DNA of 52,920 nucleotides from NCBI GenBank assembly GCA_945897475.1, contig CAMDFL010000005.1, forward strand, positions 1 to 52,920, written 5' to 3'. The position numbers and the translations under genes are program-made. Below are positions 11,136 through 19,586 of the stretch, piece by piece. How positions within the stretch are numbered: the first letter of the stretch is position 1; every line of letters starts with the position of its first letter. The stretch is from Bordetella parapertussis (GTDB taxonomy: Bacteria > Pseudomonadota > Gammaproteobacteria > Burkholderiales > SG8-39). Under the pieces are notes generated by a model. The model was not told where the DNA came from and made no database searches. It saw nothing but the letters and a program-made list of their open reading frames with translations.

Positions 11136-12222
11136 ACGTGCCCTGCGTCGGATTACCAATTCGATCGATGCGACCTTGATGTGGATTGCGTTGGCGATTC
11201 TTGGCCTCGGGCTCTTGACCCTGTATAGCGCGAGCAATGAGAATCCGACGCGCGTGTTCGCGCAGCTGGGCAATATTTCCGTTGCGCTGGTATTAATGTG
11301 GATCGTGTCGCAGATACCCCCGCAAACACTGATGCGCTTCGCGCCACCGGCCTACATACTCGGATTGTTGTTGTTGATCGCGGTGGCCCTATTGGGCGAT
11401 ATACGCAATGGCGCGCGCCGCTGGTTGAATCTGGGCGTCACCAGCATCCAGCCATCGGAGATCATGAAAATCGCCATGCCCTTGATGCTCGCCTGGTATT
11501 TTCAGAAGCGCGAGGCGGTGTTGGGTCTCGCGGACTACGGCGTGGCCGGGTTATTGCTTTTGTTGCCCATCGCCCTCATCGCACGACAGCCCGACTTGGG
11601 CACCGCCGTGCTGGTCGCCGCGGCAGGCTGTTTCGTCATTTATCTCGCGGGTCTTTCGTGGAAGATCATCGTCGGCATGATCCTGGCCGGGTTGGCGAGT
11701 ATGCCGCTGGCCTGGACAATGCTGCACGACTACCAGCGCAGGCGCATCCTCACTTTAATCGACCCCAGCAGCGACCCTCTGGGGGCGGGCTATCACATCA
11801 TCCAGTCCACTATTGCCGTTGGCTCGGGTGGTATCACAGGAAAAGGTTGGTTGAACGGCACCCAGACACATCTGGAATTCATCCCCGAGCGCGCAACGGA
11901 TTTTATTTTTGCGGTGTATTCGGAGGAATTCGGGCTCATCGGCAATCTCTTGTTGTTGTTCCTGTATTTGGCGCTGATCGCGCGCGGCTTGAGCATCGCA
12001 GCGGACGCACCGACGTTTTTTTCCCGTTTGTTGGCGGGCTCTATCGTGCTCAGCTTCTTTACCTATGCATTCGTCAACATGGGCATGGTGAGCGGCATCC
12101 TGCCCGTTGTCGGCGTTCCCCTGCCATTGGTTTCCTATGGGGGCACGGCGCTGGTAACCCTGTTTCTGGGCATTGGCATTTTAATGAGCATTCATCGCAA
12201 TCGAAAACTCGTGCAAACCTGA
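11128..12222 (+). CDS. rodA: rod shape-determining protein RodA (SEDS glycosyltransferase)
   Basis: 'LTLYSASNENP...FIPERATDFIFAVYSEEFGLIGN...VGVPLPLVSYGGTALVT'; overlaps mrdA by 8 nt. Confidence 0.97.
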   Translation: MIERALRRITNSIDATLMWIALAILGLGLLTLYSASNENPTRVFAQLGNISVALVLMWIVSQIPPQTLMRFAPPAYILGLLLLIAVALLGDIRNGARRWLNLGVTSIQPSEIMKIAMPLMLAWYFQKREAVLGLADYGVAGLLLLLPIALIARQPDLGTAVLVAAAGCFVIYLAGLSWKIIVGMILAGLASMPLAWTMLHDYQRRRILTLIDPSSDPLGAGYHIIQSTIAVGSGGITGKGWLNGTQTHLEFIPERATDFIFAVYSEEFGLIGNLLLLFLYLALIARGLSIAADAPTFFSRLLAGSIVLSFFTYAFVNMGMVSGILPVVGVPLPLVSYGGTALVTLFLGIGILMSIHRNRKLVQT

Positions 12223-12238
12223 ACTCGCCCTGCTCCCA

Positions 12239-13375
12239 ATGGCTCAAAAAATAAAAAAATCCCATTCTCCGGCCTTGAAGTCTCCGCGTTTTTTTGTCTT
12301 GTTGTTGATTGCTGCTGCGGGTTGCGCGACCGTATCGCCACCGCCGGTGATCGAGCGGGACGCGGGTTCTCCCGGGGCAAGGGCCTCCTCAGCAGCGGAT
12401 ATCACGCGACCTCACGTCGCCGCACCCGGTGCCCGCACCGCACCCGCCACGTCTTCGTCATCGCCGTCGCCGTCCTCCCGAAGTGGCGCCTATTACAAGG
12501 ATGATGGGCCCGGAGATAACCCGCCGCCAGACCTCGACAAAATCGCCGATGCGCGGCCGCGCATCGAGCCCCTGCATCGCTTCGCCAACAATCCTTACAA
12601 CGTGTTTGGGCGAGACTACGTACCGATGAAATCGATGGCGCTATTCCGGCAAAGCGGCATTGCCAGTTGGTATGGCAAAAAATTTCACGGGCAACGCACC
12701 TCGAGCGGAGAGGTCTACGACATGTATGGCATGACCGCGGCCCATCCCACGCTTCCCATACCCAGCTATGTGCGCGTATCAAACCAACAGAATGGCCGCT
12801 CGGTGATCGTGCGTGTCAACGATCGCGGGCCGTTTCACGCCGGTCGGGTAATCGATCTTTCTTTTGCCGCGGCGTTCCGCCTTGGCTATGTGATCGCCGG
12901 CAGCTCCCCGGTGCATGTGGAGTTGCTGCAAGCCGAGGAGATCGTCAGTCTCGCCACCAAGGATTCGACCGACGCGAACGTCGCGTCAGCGCGCACAGCG
13001 CCGACCTCGTCCATACAAGCCACACAGCAGCCCGCTGCCACGCCAACCGAACGAGCCTCGAACCCGATGGAGCGCATTACTGTCGGCGCCCAGTCACCAC
13101 TGCCGCCCACGCCGGCCACTGCCAATGCCCGCTCAGACGCCGCGACCGGCGTCTATCTTCAACTTGGCGCATTCTCCGCGCGGGACAATGCCGAGAGTTT
13201 TCGCGCGCGTGTCTACGGGCAAGTTGGATGGTTGAATGAGGCTATCGAGATTTTCCCGCGCGACGGACTTTTCCGTCTGCACCTCGGCCCTTATCGCGAT
13301 CGTGAACAGGCAAGCGGCATGGCCGAGCGCCTTAGGCGTGAAATTGAATTGAATCCGGTTTTTGTGACGAGGTGA
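12239..13375 (+). CDS. rlpA: septal ring lytic transglycosylase RlpA with C-terminal SPOR domain
   Basis: 'GIASWYGKKFHGQRTSSGEVYDMYGMTAAHPTLPIPSYVRV', 'VNDRGPFHAGRVIDLS'; SPOR-like 'YLQLGAFSARDNAESF'. Confidence 0.95.
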   Translation: MAQKIKKSHSPALKSPRFFVLLLIAAAGCATVSPPPVIERDAGSPGARASSAADITRPHVAAPGARTAPATSSSSPSPSSRSGAYYKDDGPGDNPPPDLDKIADARPRIEPLHRFANNPYNVFGRDYVPMKSMALFRQSGIASWYGKKFHGQRTSSGEVYDMYGMTAAHPTLPIPSYVRVSNQQNGRSVIVRVNDRGPFHAGRVIDLSFAAAFRLGYVIAGSSPVHVELLQAEEIVSLATKDSTDANVASARTAPTSSIQATQQPAATPTERASNPMERITVGAQSPLPPTPATANARSDAATGVYLQLGAFSARDNAESFRARVYGQVGWLNEAIEIFPRDGLFRLHLGPYRDREQASGMAERLRREIELNPVFVTR

Positions 13376-13421
13376 AAATCAGGGGTTGATATAATTTGTT
13401 CGTTTCGCTGGCGGTTTCCCC

Positions 13422-14591
13422 ATGGTTTTCGGTTTTCCCTTGATTCGCGGTATTCCTTTGATTTATTTTTCAATGGCGCTGGCAACACTTGCGTCCCTGC
13501 TGGTCGTGTCGCCCCTCGCCATCGCGCAAGTTCCCGCGCCGGTGCTCGCGGCTCGCGCCTGGCTGCTGGTGGATGTTGCGATGGGCCAGACGCTGGCCTC
13601 GCAAAACGCCGAGGAGCGGGTCGAGCCCGCCTCGCTCACCAAGCTGATGACGGCTTATATCGTGTTTGCTTCGTTGCGTGAAAAGCGCCTCTCGCTGGAG
13701 CAGATCGTGCCAGTATCGGAGCGCGCATGGCGGGCTGGCGGCTCGCGCATGTTCATCGATATCAAAAAACCGGTGACGGTGGGGGAATTGATCCAGGGGG
13801 TGATCGTGCAGTCGGGCAACGACGCCTGCATCGCCTTGGCGGAGGTCATCGCGGGTTCTGAGGATGCTTTCGTGCAGATCATGAACCGCGAGGCGAAGCG
13901 CCTGGGTATGAATCAAACGCAATTCACCAATTCTAGCGGCCTGCCCGATCCGAAGCATTACTCGACTGCGCGCGATCTGGCACTGCTTGCGGTCGCAATC
14001 ATTCGCGATTTCCCCGAGCAATACCGCCACTACTCGGTGAGAGAGTTTCGCTACAACAACATTACACAACAGAATCGTAACCGTCTGTTATGGCTCGATC
14101 CGAACGTTGATGGCATCAAAACCGGCTACTCCGAGGCTGCCGGCTATTGCCTAATCGCATCGTCCACGCGCGGCAGCCGCCGCTTGCTATCGGTCGTTCT
14201 TGGAGCCAATAGCGAATCCTCGCGCGCCCAGGAAAGCCAGAAGCTCTTGAATCATGGATTTCTTTTCTTCGACCAGGTGCGCCTGTATGAAAAAGGCGTG
14301 TCGGTTAGCGCCTTGCCTGTCTGGAAAGGCAGTGAAAATACCCTCAAGGCGGGTGTGTCCGAGGATCTTCGAATTTCCGTTCCCAAGGGCATGGGCGACA
14401 AACTCAAAGCGGAAATGCTCAGTCTCCAACCGCTGGTGGCGCCCATCAGCGCCGGGCAACGCGTGGGAACGATCCGCGTCAGCCTGGACGGCAAGCCAAT
14501 AGGCGAATACCCAGCGGTGGCCTTGGATAACATGGCGACCGCTGGCATTTTTGGCCGTGCATGGGACACCGTACGGTTGTGGTTTCAGTGA
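13422..14591 (+). CDS. dacC: D-alanyl-D-alanine carboxypeptidase (PBP5/6)
   Basis: 'EPASLTKLMTAYIVF', 'QSGNDACIALAE', 'DGIKTGYSEAAGYCL' (SxxK, SxN-like, KTG). Confidence 0.93.
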   Translation: MVFGFPLIRGIPLIYFSMALATLASLLVVSPLAIAQVPAPVLAARAWLLVDVAMGQTLASQNAEERVEPASLTKLMTAYIVFASLREKRLSLEQIVPVSERAWRAGGSRMFIDIKKPVTVGELIQGVIVQSGNDACIALAEVIAGSEDAFVQIMNREAKRLGMNQTQFTNSSGLPDPKHYSTARDLALLAVAIIRDFPEQYRHYSVREFRYNNITQQNRNRLLWLDPNVDGIKTGYSEAAGYCLIASSTRGSRRLLSVVLGANSESSRAQESQKLLNHGFLFFDQVRLYEKGVSVSALPVWKGSENTLKAGVSEDLRISVPKGMGDKLKAEMLSLQPLVAPISAGQRVGTIRVSLDGKPIGEYPAVALDNMATAGIFGRAWDTVRLWFQ

Positions 14592-14629
14592 CGCCGATTG
14601 GCCACGAAATTCTTTGATGCGGGATTGAG

Positions 14630-14697
14630 CTGATAAGCGCAAAAGCAACCTAATAAGCGCAAAAGCAACCTAATAAGAGCATAAGCAACCTAAGCAC
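14630..14697 (+). repeat. 20-bp degenerate tandem repeat x3.4 between dacC and dat
   Basis: ctgataagcgcaaaagcaac / ctaataagcgcaaaagcaac / ctaataagagcataagcaac / ctaagcac. Confidence 0.92.
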
Positions 14698-14709
14698 GAA
14701 ACCATTGCC

Positions 14710-15582
14710 ATGAACGTCTTTCTCAACGGTGAAATGATGCCAATCGGCATAGCGCGCGTCTCGGTGCAGGACCGTGGCTTTCAGTTCGGTGACGGCGCCT
14801 ACGAATACCTGCCGGTCTATTCGCGCAGGCCATTTCGTCTGGCAGAACATCTGTCGCGCCTCAAAACGAGCCTTGCGGCTTTGCAAATCGCGAATCCAAA
14901 CGAGGACGTGCGCTGGGGCGAGATTATCCACCAGGTCATCGCCGCCAATCCCTGGGACGATCAGGGTGTCTACCTTCAAGTCACGCGTGGCGCAGCGCCT
15001 CGCGACCATGCCTTTCCCAAGGGCATCAAACCGACGGTGTATGTATGTGCGAGCGCGCTCTCGACGCCTTCGCGCGAACAAATCGATCAAGGCGTTGCCG
15101 CGATAACGTTTGATGATTTTCGCTGGCTGCGCTGCGACATCAAATCGACAGCCTTGCTTGCCAGTTGCATGTTGCGCGAACTCGCCGTGCAAAAAGGCTG
15201 CGTGGAAACGATTCTCCTTCGGGACGGGTTTCTCACCGAGGCGGCAGCAAGCAATGTCATGATCGTCAAAAATGGCCAGGTTCTCGCGCCGCCGAAGTCC
15301 CATCTGATGCTCGCTGGCATCACCTACGACGTGGTGCTCGAATTGATGGAGAAAAGCGGCGTGCCGCATTCGGTCCGTCCAATAAATGAGGAGGAATTGC
15401 GCGTGGCCGATGAAGTCTGGCTTACTTCGTCATCGAAGGAGGTGCTTGCGGTGTGCCGCCTCGATGAGCAGCCGGTGGGCAATGGCGCCGCCGCGGGCAG
15501 GCCAGGGCCGATTTTCCGGCGTGTGCATGCTCTATATCAGGAATATAAAACCACCGTCATGCGATCATCCCCCCATGTCTGA
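14710..15582 (+). CDS. dat: D-amino-acid aminotransferase (class IV PLP)
   Basis: 'VFLNGEMMPIGIARVSVQDRGFQFGDGAYE', 'LTEAAASNVMIVKNGQVLAPP'. Confidence 0.92.
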   Translation: MNVFLNGEMMPIGIARVSVQDRGFQFGDGAYEYLPVYSRRPFRLAEHLSRLKTSLAALQIANPNEDVRWGEIIHQVIAANPWDDQGVYLQVTRGAAPRDHAFPKGIKPTVYVCASALSTPSREQIDQGVAAITFDDFRWLRCDIKSTALLASCMLRELAVQKGCVETILLRDGFLTEAAASNVMIVKNGQVLAPPKSHLMLAGITYDVVLELMEKSGVPHSVRPINEEELRVADEVWLTSSSKEVLAVCRLDEQPVGNGAAAGRPGPIFRRVHALYQEYKTTVMRSSPHV

Positions 15583-15841
15583 TCCCGAAAGTCTGATTGT
15601 TTTTCCCTGCGACTTTCCCATCAAGGTGATGGGCTTGCGTCAGCATGGATTCGCGCAGGCGATACTGGAAGTAGTCAAGCAGCATTCCCCGGACTATGAC
15701 GCCAGCAGCGTGGAGATGCGCTCCAGCCGTGAAGGTAAATATCTCAGCTTGACCATTACGGTCAAGGCCACCTCGCAACAGCAACTCGATGATCTGTATC
15801 GTGATCTATGCGATCACTCGATGGTTTCGATGGTGCTGTGA
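15575..15841 (+). CDS. ybeD: DUF493 / YbeD-family protein
   Basis: 'LIVFPCDFPIKVMGLRQHGFAQAILEVVKQHSPDYDASSVEMRSSREGKYLSLTITVKATSQQQLDDLYRDL'; classical position before lipB. Confidence 0.9.
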   Translation: MSDPESLIVFPCDFPIKVMGLRQHGFAQAILEVVKQHSPDYDASSVEMRSSREGKYLSLTITVKATSQQQLDDLYRDLCDHSMVSMVL

Positions 15842-15858
15842 TCACCGGATATGCGAAG

Positions 15859-15928
15859 CTGGTAAATTTAGTCCAGAAAATTCAAGCCAGAAAATCGACT
15901 CCGGAAAATAAAAGCCGGTAGATAAAAT
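15859..15928 (+). repeat. 14-bp degenerate tandem repeat x5 upstream of lipB
   Basis: ctggtaaatttagt / ccagaaaattcaag / ccagaaaatcgact / ccggaaaataaaag / ccggtagataaaat. Confidence 0.78.
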
Positions 15929-15936
15929 ACAGCGAA

Positions 15937-16572
15937 GTGAACCCACGCGCCATGATAGTTAGAGATTTAGGCAGTACCGAATTCGATACATGCTATGACG
16001 CGATGCGCCGCTTCACCGCGGCTCGCGACCTGAGCACCGCAGATGAGCTTTGGATCACCGAGCACCCGCCGGTCTATACGGTGGGCGCCGCCGGGCGCAC
16101 GCAGCACCTACCGGGCGCCGGCGCGGATAACAGCATTCTGGTGAAACGCATCGATCGCGGCGGACAAATCACCTACCACGGGCCGGGCCAGGCTATCGTC
16201 TACACCTTGCTCGATTTGACCCGCAGCGGTCTGAAGGTTCGCGCCCTGGTCCAATTGCTTGAACAAGCTGTCATTGATCTGCTTGACAGTCACCATATAC
16301 ACGGCTCGCGCCGGCCGGCAGCGCCTGGCGTCTATGTCGATGGCGCGAAAATCGCCGCCCTAGGCCTTCGCGTCACGCGCCGCGGCTGCTACCATGGCGT
16401 GGCGCTGAATGTAGATATGGATCTCACCCCTTTTAATTGTATCGATCCCTGCGGCTATCCCGGCCTTGCCGTCACGCAGACGCGCACGTTGGGAGTTAGC
16501 GCTCGCGCCGATGAGATCGGCGAGGCCTTGGCCAGGCGCATCGCAACGCTAATGGAGCCTGGGCATGGCTAA
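15937..16572 (+). CDS. lipB: lipoyl(octanoyl) transferase
   Basis: '[13 protein letters not shown]...[22 protein letters not shown]...ALGLRV'; GTG 15937 or ATG 15952 start. Confidence 0.96.
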   Translation: MNPRAMIVRDLGSTEFDTCYDAMRRFTAARDLSTADELWITEHPPVYTVGAAGRTQHLPGAGADNSILVKRIDRGGQITYHGPGQAIVYTLLDLTRSGLKVRALVQLLEQAVIDLLDSHHIHGSRRPAAPGVYVDGAKIAALGLRVTRRGCYHGVALNVDMDLTPFNCIDPCGYPGLAVTQTRTLGVSARADEIGEALARRIATLMEPGHG

Positions 16573-17551
16573 CCTGGTTGGTGACAAGAAAAAGGGTGAA
16601 CGTAAAACCCGGCTCATCCCCATAGCGGTGGCGCCCACCGAGCGTCTGAAAAAGCCCGACTGGATACGCGTCAAGGCGGCCGCGCCGGGTTCGCGGTTTC
16701 ACGACATTAAGCGAATCTTGCGCGACGCAAAATTGCATACCGTGTGCGAGGAGGCATCCTGTCCGAATATCGGCGAATGCTTTGGCAAGGGAACCGCGAC
16801 CTTCATGATCCTGGGCGACATCTGCACGCGCCGCTGCCCGTTCTGCGATGTTGGTCACGGCCGCCCGCTGGCGCCGGACGCCGAGGAACCCTTGCACCTG
16901 GCGCAGACCATCGCGGCGCTCGATCTGCGCTATGTGGTCATCACCAGCGTCGACCGGGACGATCTGAAGGACGGCGGCGCGCAGCACTTCGTCGATTGCA
17001 TACGTGCGGTGCGCGAACACTCACCCCGCACCACCATCGAAGTGCTGGTTCCCGATTTTCGCGGCCGAATGGAGCGCGCCTTGGAAGTGCTGGAGGCCGC
17101 GCCCCCAGATGTGATGAACCATAATCTCGAGACGGTGCCGCGCCTGTACCGCGAAGCACGGCCCGGCGGTGACTACGCGCATTCGCTTTCGCTTCTCGCG
17201 CGATTCAAGGCCAGTCATGCCGACGTGCCAACCAAATCCGGTTTGATGGTCGGCCTTGGCGAAGCGGATGCGGAGATCCTTCAGGTCATGCGCGACCTGC
17301 GCGAGCACAACGTGGACATGCTCACCATCGGCCAATACCTGCAACCCTCCGCGCACCACCTGCCGGTGCGCCGCTTCGTGCCACTGGAGACCTTCGCCAT
17401 GTTCGAGCGCGAGGCGCGAGGCATGGGATTTCAAAATGCCGCGATCGGGCCGATGGTGCGCTCCTCATATCATGCCGATCAGCAGGCGCATGCGGCAGGT
17501 GTGACAAACATCACCGAAAACCCGTTCAATCCAAGGTGGGCTTATGGATAA
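16565..17551 (+). CDS. lipA: lipoyl synthase (radical SAM)
   Basis: '[38 protein letters not shown]'; overlaps lipB by 8 nt. Confidence 0.98.
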   Translation: MANLVGDKKKGERKTRLIPIAVAPTERLKKPDWIRVKAAAPGSRFHDIKRILRDAKLHTVCEEASCPNIGECFGKGTATFMILGDICTRRCPFCDVGHGRPLAPDAEEPLHLAQTIAALDLRYVVITSVDRDDLKDGGAQHFVDCIRAVREHSPRTTIEVLVPDFRGRMERALEVLEAAPPDVMNHNLETVPRLYREARPGGDYAHSLSLLARFKASHADVPTKSGLMVGLGEADAEILQVMRDLREHNVDMLTIGQYLQPSAHHLPVRRFVPLETFAMFEREARGMGFQNAAIGPMVRSSYHADQQAHAAGVTNITENPFNPRWAYG

Positions 17552-17604
17552 GTATATTTTGTTTGAGATAAACTGCCGGCGAATCGCGAATTGGAGAAAG
17601 TGTT

Positions 17605-17868
17605 TTGGTTACCCGCAAGTTGAAAATAACCCAGGTTATGAAAGCCGACGTCATCACCGCGGTACAGACGCGCATCGCCCTGGTGCGCGATCAGGAGGAA
17701 TTGACGCAAGTGCAAATGGCGGCTTTGCTTGGCATCACGCAACCGCGATTGAATGCGCTTCTCAATAATCACGGCGAGTTGTTCAGCCTGGAGGCATTGA
17801 TCGAAATCGCCACCAAGCTTGAACTCAACGTGCGCTTGTCGATCTCGCGCCCTTATCGCGACGGTTGA
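17605..17868 (+). CDS. XRE-family helix-turn-helix regulator (possible orphan HigA-type antitoxin)
   Basis: 'LTQVQMAALLGITQPRLNALLNNHGELFSLEALIEIATKLE' HTH. Confidence 0.83.
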   Translation: MVTRKLKITQVMKADVITAVQTRIALVRDQEELTQVQMAALLGITQPRLNALLNNHGELFSLEALIEIATKLELNVRLSISRPYRDG

Positions 17869-17944
17869 TATCGGCCCTCGGGCGACAGATGGGCGCAACT
17901 GAAAATATAAAATACCAGAACGTAATTTTTCGCAAAGGAATTTC

Positions 17945-18301
17945 ATGTCTACCCAAACCACCGCAAGCGGCCTGATCATCGAAGACATCACCGTAGGCAG
18001 CGGCGCCACAGCCACGGCTGGGAACGAAGTCACCGTCCACTACACCGGCTGGCTATGGGAGAACAGCACCATTGGCGCGAAATTCGATTCCAGCAAGGAC
18101 AGAGATGAACCCTTCGAATTTTCGCTGGGACGCCATAACGTCATCGCCGGCTGGGATGAAGGCGTACAAGGGATGCAGGTCGGCGGCGTGCGCAAACTCA
18201 CCATTCCGCCGGATTTGGGCTATGGCGCGCGCGGCGCCGGCGGCGTGATCCCACCCAATGCCACGTTGATGTTTGAAGTGGAATTGCTGGCAGTGGCGTA
18301 G
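17945..18301 (+). CDS. FKBP-type peptidyl-prolyl cis-trans isomerase
   Basis: '[87 protein letters not shown]'. Confidence 0.97.
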   Translation: MSTQTTASGLIIEDITVGSGATATAGNEVTVHYTGWLWENSTIGAKFDSSKDRDEPFEFSLGRHNVIAGWDEGVQGMQVGGVRKLTIPPDLGYGARGAGGVIPPNATLMFEVELLAVA

Positions 18302-18362
18302 TAACCGGTGTGCCGCGGCAGGTGCCGAGCGCGGTAGGCGCCGAGGACCAGGAGATTCCCTC

Positions 18363-18884
18363 TCAGATCGGCTCCTTGAGCTTGGCCTCGATGAGGGAAT
18401 GCAAAGCGCCGAACTGAATCTCCCCGTCGATGCGCTTTGCAATATTGCCGCGCCGGTCGATGACAAAGCTCGTCGGCACGAACTTCAAGCCACCGAACTG
18501 TTTTTCGATTTCCCCGTTGAGGTCTAGCGAGATTTTCATCGGTAGCGCAAACTTTTCGGAAAATTCCACCACGCGATTGGGCGGATCGTAGCTCATCGCC
18601 ACCGCCACCACCTCGAAGCCTTGCGGTCCGAAGCGGCGCCATGCCTGCACGATGCCCGGCAACTCGCGCACGCAAGGTTCGCAGGAGGTCGCCCAGAAAT
18701 TCACCAGCACCACCTTGCCGCGCAGGCTGGCCAGATCAAAGGACTCCCCCTTCAATGTCTGGAAATGCACAACTGGTAAGGGTTTCGGGGTGTATGAGTG
18801 CTGCGCTACAAAGGCTAGAATGGCCGCGATGGCAATCGCCGCAGCCGTCGCGCGAACAACAATTTTTTTCGGGGGAAACTTCAT
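18363..18884 (-). CDS. TlpA-family thiol:disulfide oxidoreductase
   Basis: N-terminal membrane anchor; 'LVNFWATSCEPCVRELPGI' thioredoxin active site (CEPC). Confidence 0.93.
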   Translation of the reverse strand: MKFPPKKIVVRATAAAIAIAAILAFVAQHSYTPKPLPVVHFQTLKGESFDLASLRGKVVLVNFWATSCEPCVRELPGIVQAWRRFGPQGFEVVAVAMSYDPPNRVVEFSEKFALPMKISLDLNGEIEKQFGGLKFVPTSFVIDRRGNIAKRIDGEIQFGALHSLIEAKLKEPI

Positions 18885-19575
18885 GAGAACCGTTATTTTC
18901 CGCTGTCTGGCCGCGCTTGTCCTGTTTTGTGCTTTACCCGCCTGGGCACTATCGATCGCCGATATAAGTAACAAGGACGCCGTTGATGGTCTCAAAGCAG
19001 CGCTGGACAAAGGCACTCAGCTCGCCGTGCAGCGCCTGGGAACTGAGAACGGCTTCTTCGGCAACGAGAAACTGAAAATCCCGCTGCCCGATTCCTTGAA
19101 GCGCTTGGAGAGCGCGTTGCGCCTGGCTGGCATGGGCCGCCAGGCCGATGAACTGGTGCTGCGCATGAACCGCGCCGCTGAGGCCGCCGTACCCGAGGCC
19201 AAGGCGCTGTTCGTCGGCGCCATCAAGCAGATGAGCGTGCAGGACGCCAAGGGAATTCTCTCCGGCGGCACCGACGCTGCGACGCAATATTTCAAACGTA
19301 CTACCTCGGGACCGCTCGAGCAGAAATTTCTACCCCTCGTCAAAAAATCAATGGAAAAGGTAAAACTTGCGGAAATCTACGACCAATATGCCGGCAAAGC
19401 GGCGCAACTAGGCCTGATCAGCAAGGATGACGTGAAACTGGAGATCTACATCACGCGCAAGGGGCTGGATGGTTTATTTGCCGTGGTCGCCGAGGAAGAA
19501 GCAAAAATCCGCGCCAATCCGGTGCAGGAAACTTCCAAGATTCTTCAGAAGGTGTTCGGGGCGATCAAGTTATAA
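18883..19575 (+). CDS. DUF4197 domain-containing protein
   Basis: Signal peptide then 'DAVDGLKAALDKGTQLAVQRLGTENGFFGNEKLKIPLPDSLK'. Confidence 0.88.
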   Translation: MRTVIFRCLAALVLFCALPAWALSIADISNKDAVDGLKAALDKGTQLAVQRLGTENGFFGNEKLKIPLPDSLKRLESALRLAGMGRQADELVLRMNRAAEAAVPEAKALFVGAIKQMSVQDAKGILSGGTDAATQYFKRTTSGPLEQKFLPLVKKSMEKVKLAEIYDQYAGKAAQLGLISKDDVKLEIYITRKGLDGLFAVVAEEEAKIRANPVQETSKILQKVFGAIKL

Positions 19576-19586
19576 CGCCTGCTCGG

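Noticed and set aside
11298-12254. 318-aa plus-strand ORF overlapping rodA
   Set aside because: Alternative-frame ORF within rodA, Arg/His-rich, typical of GC-rich coding DNA.
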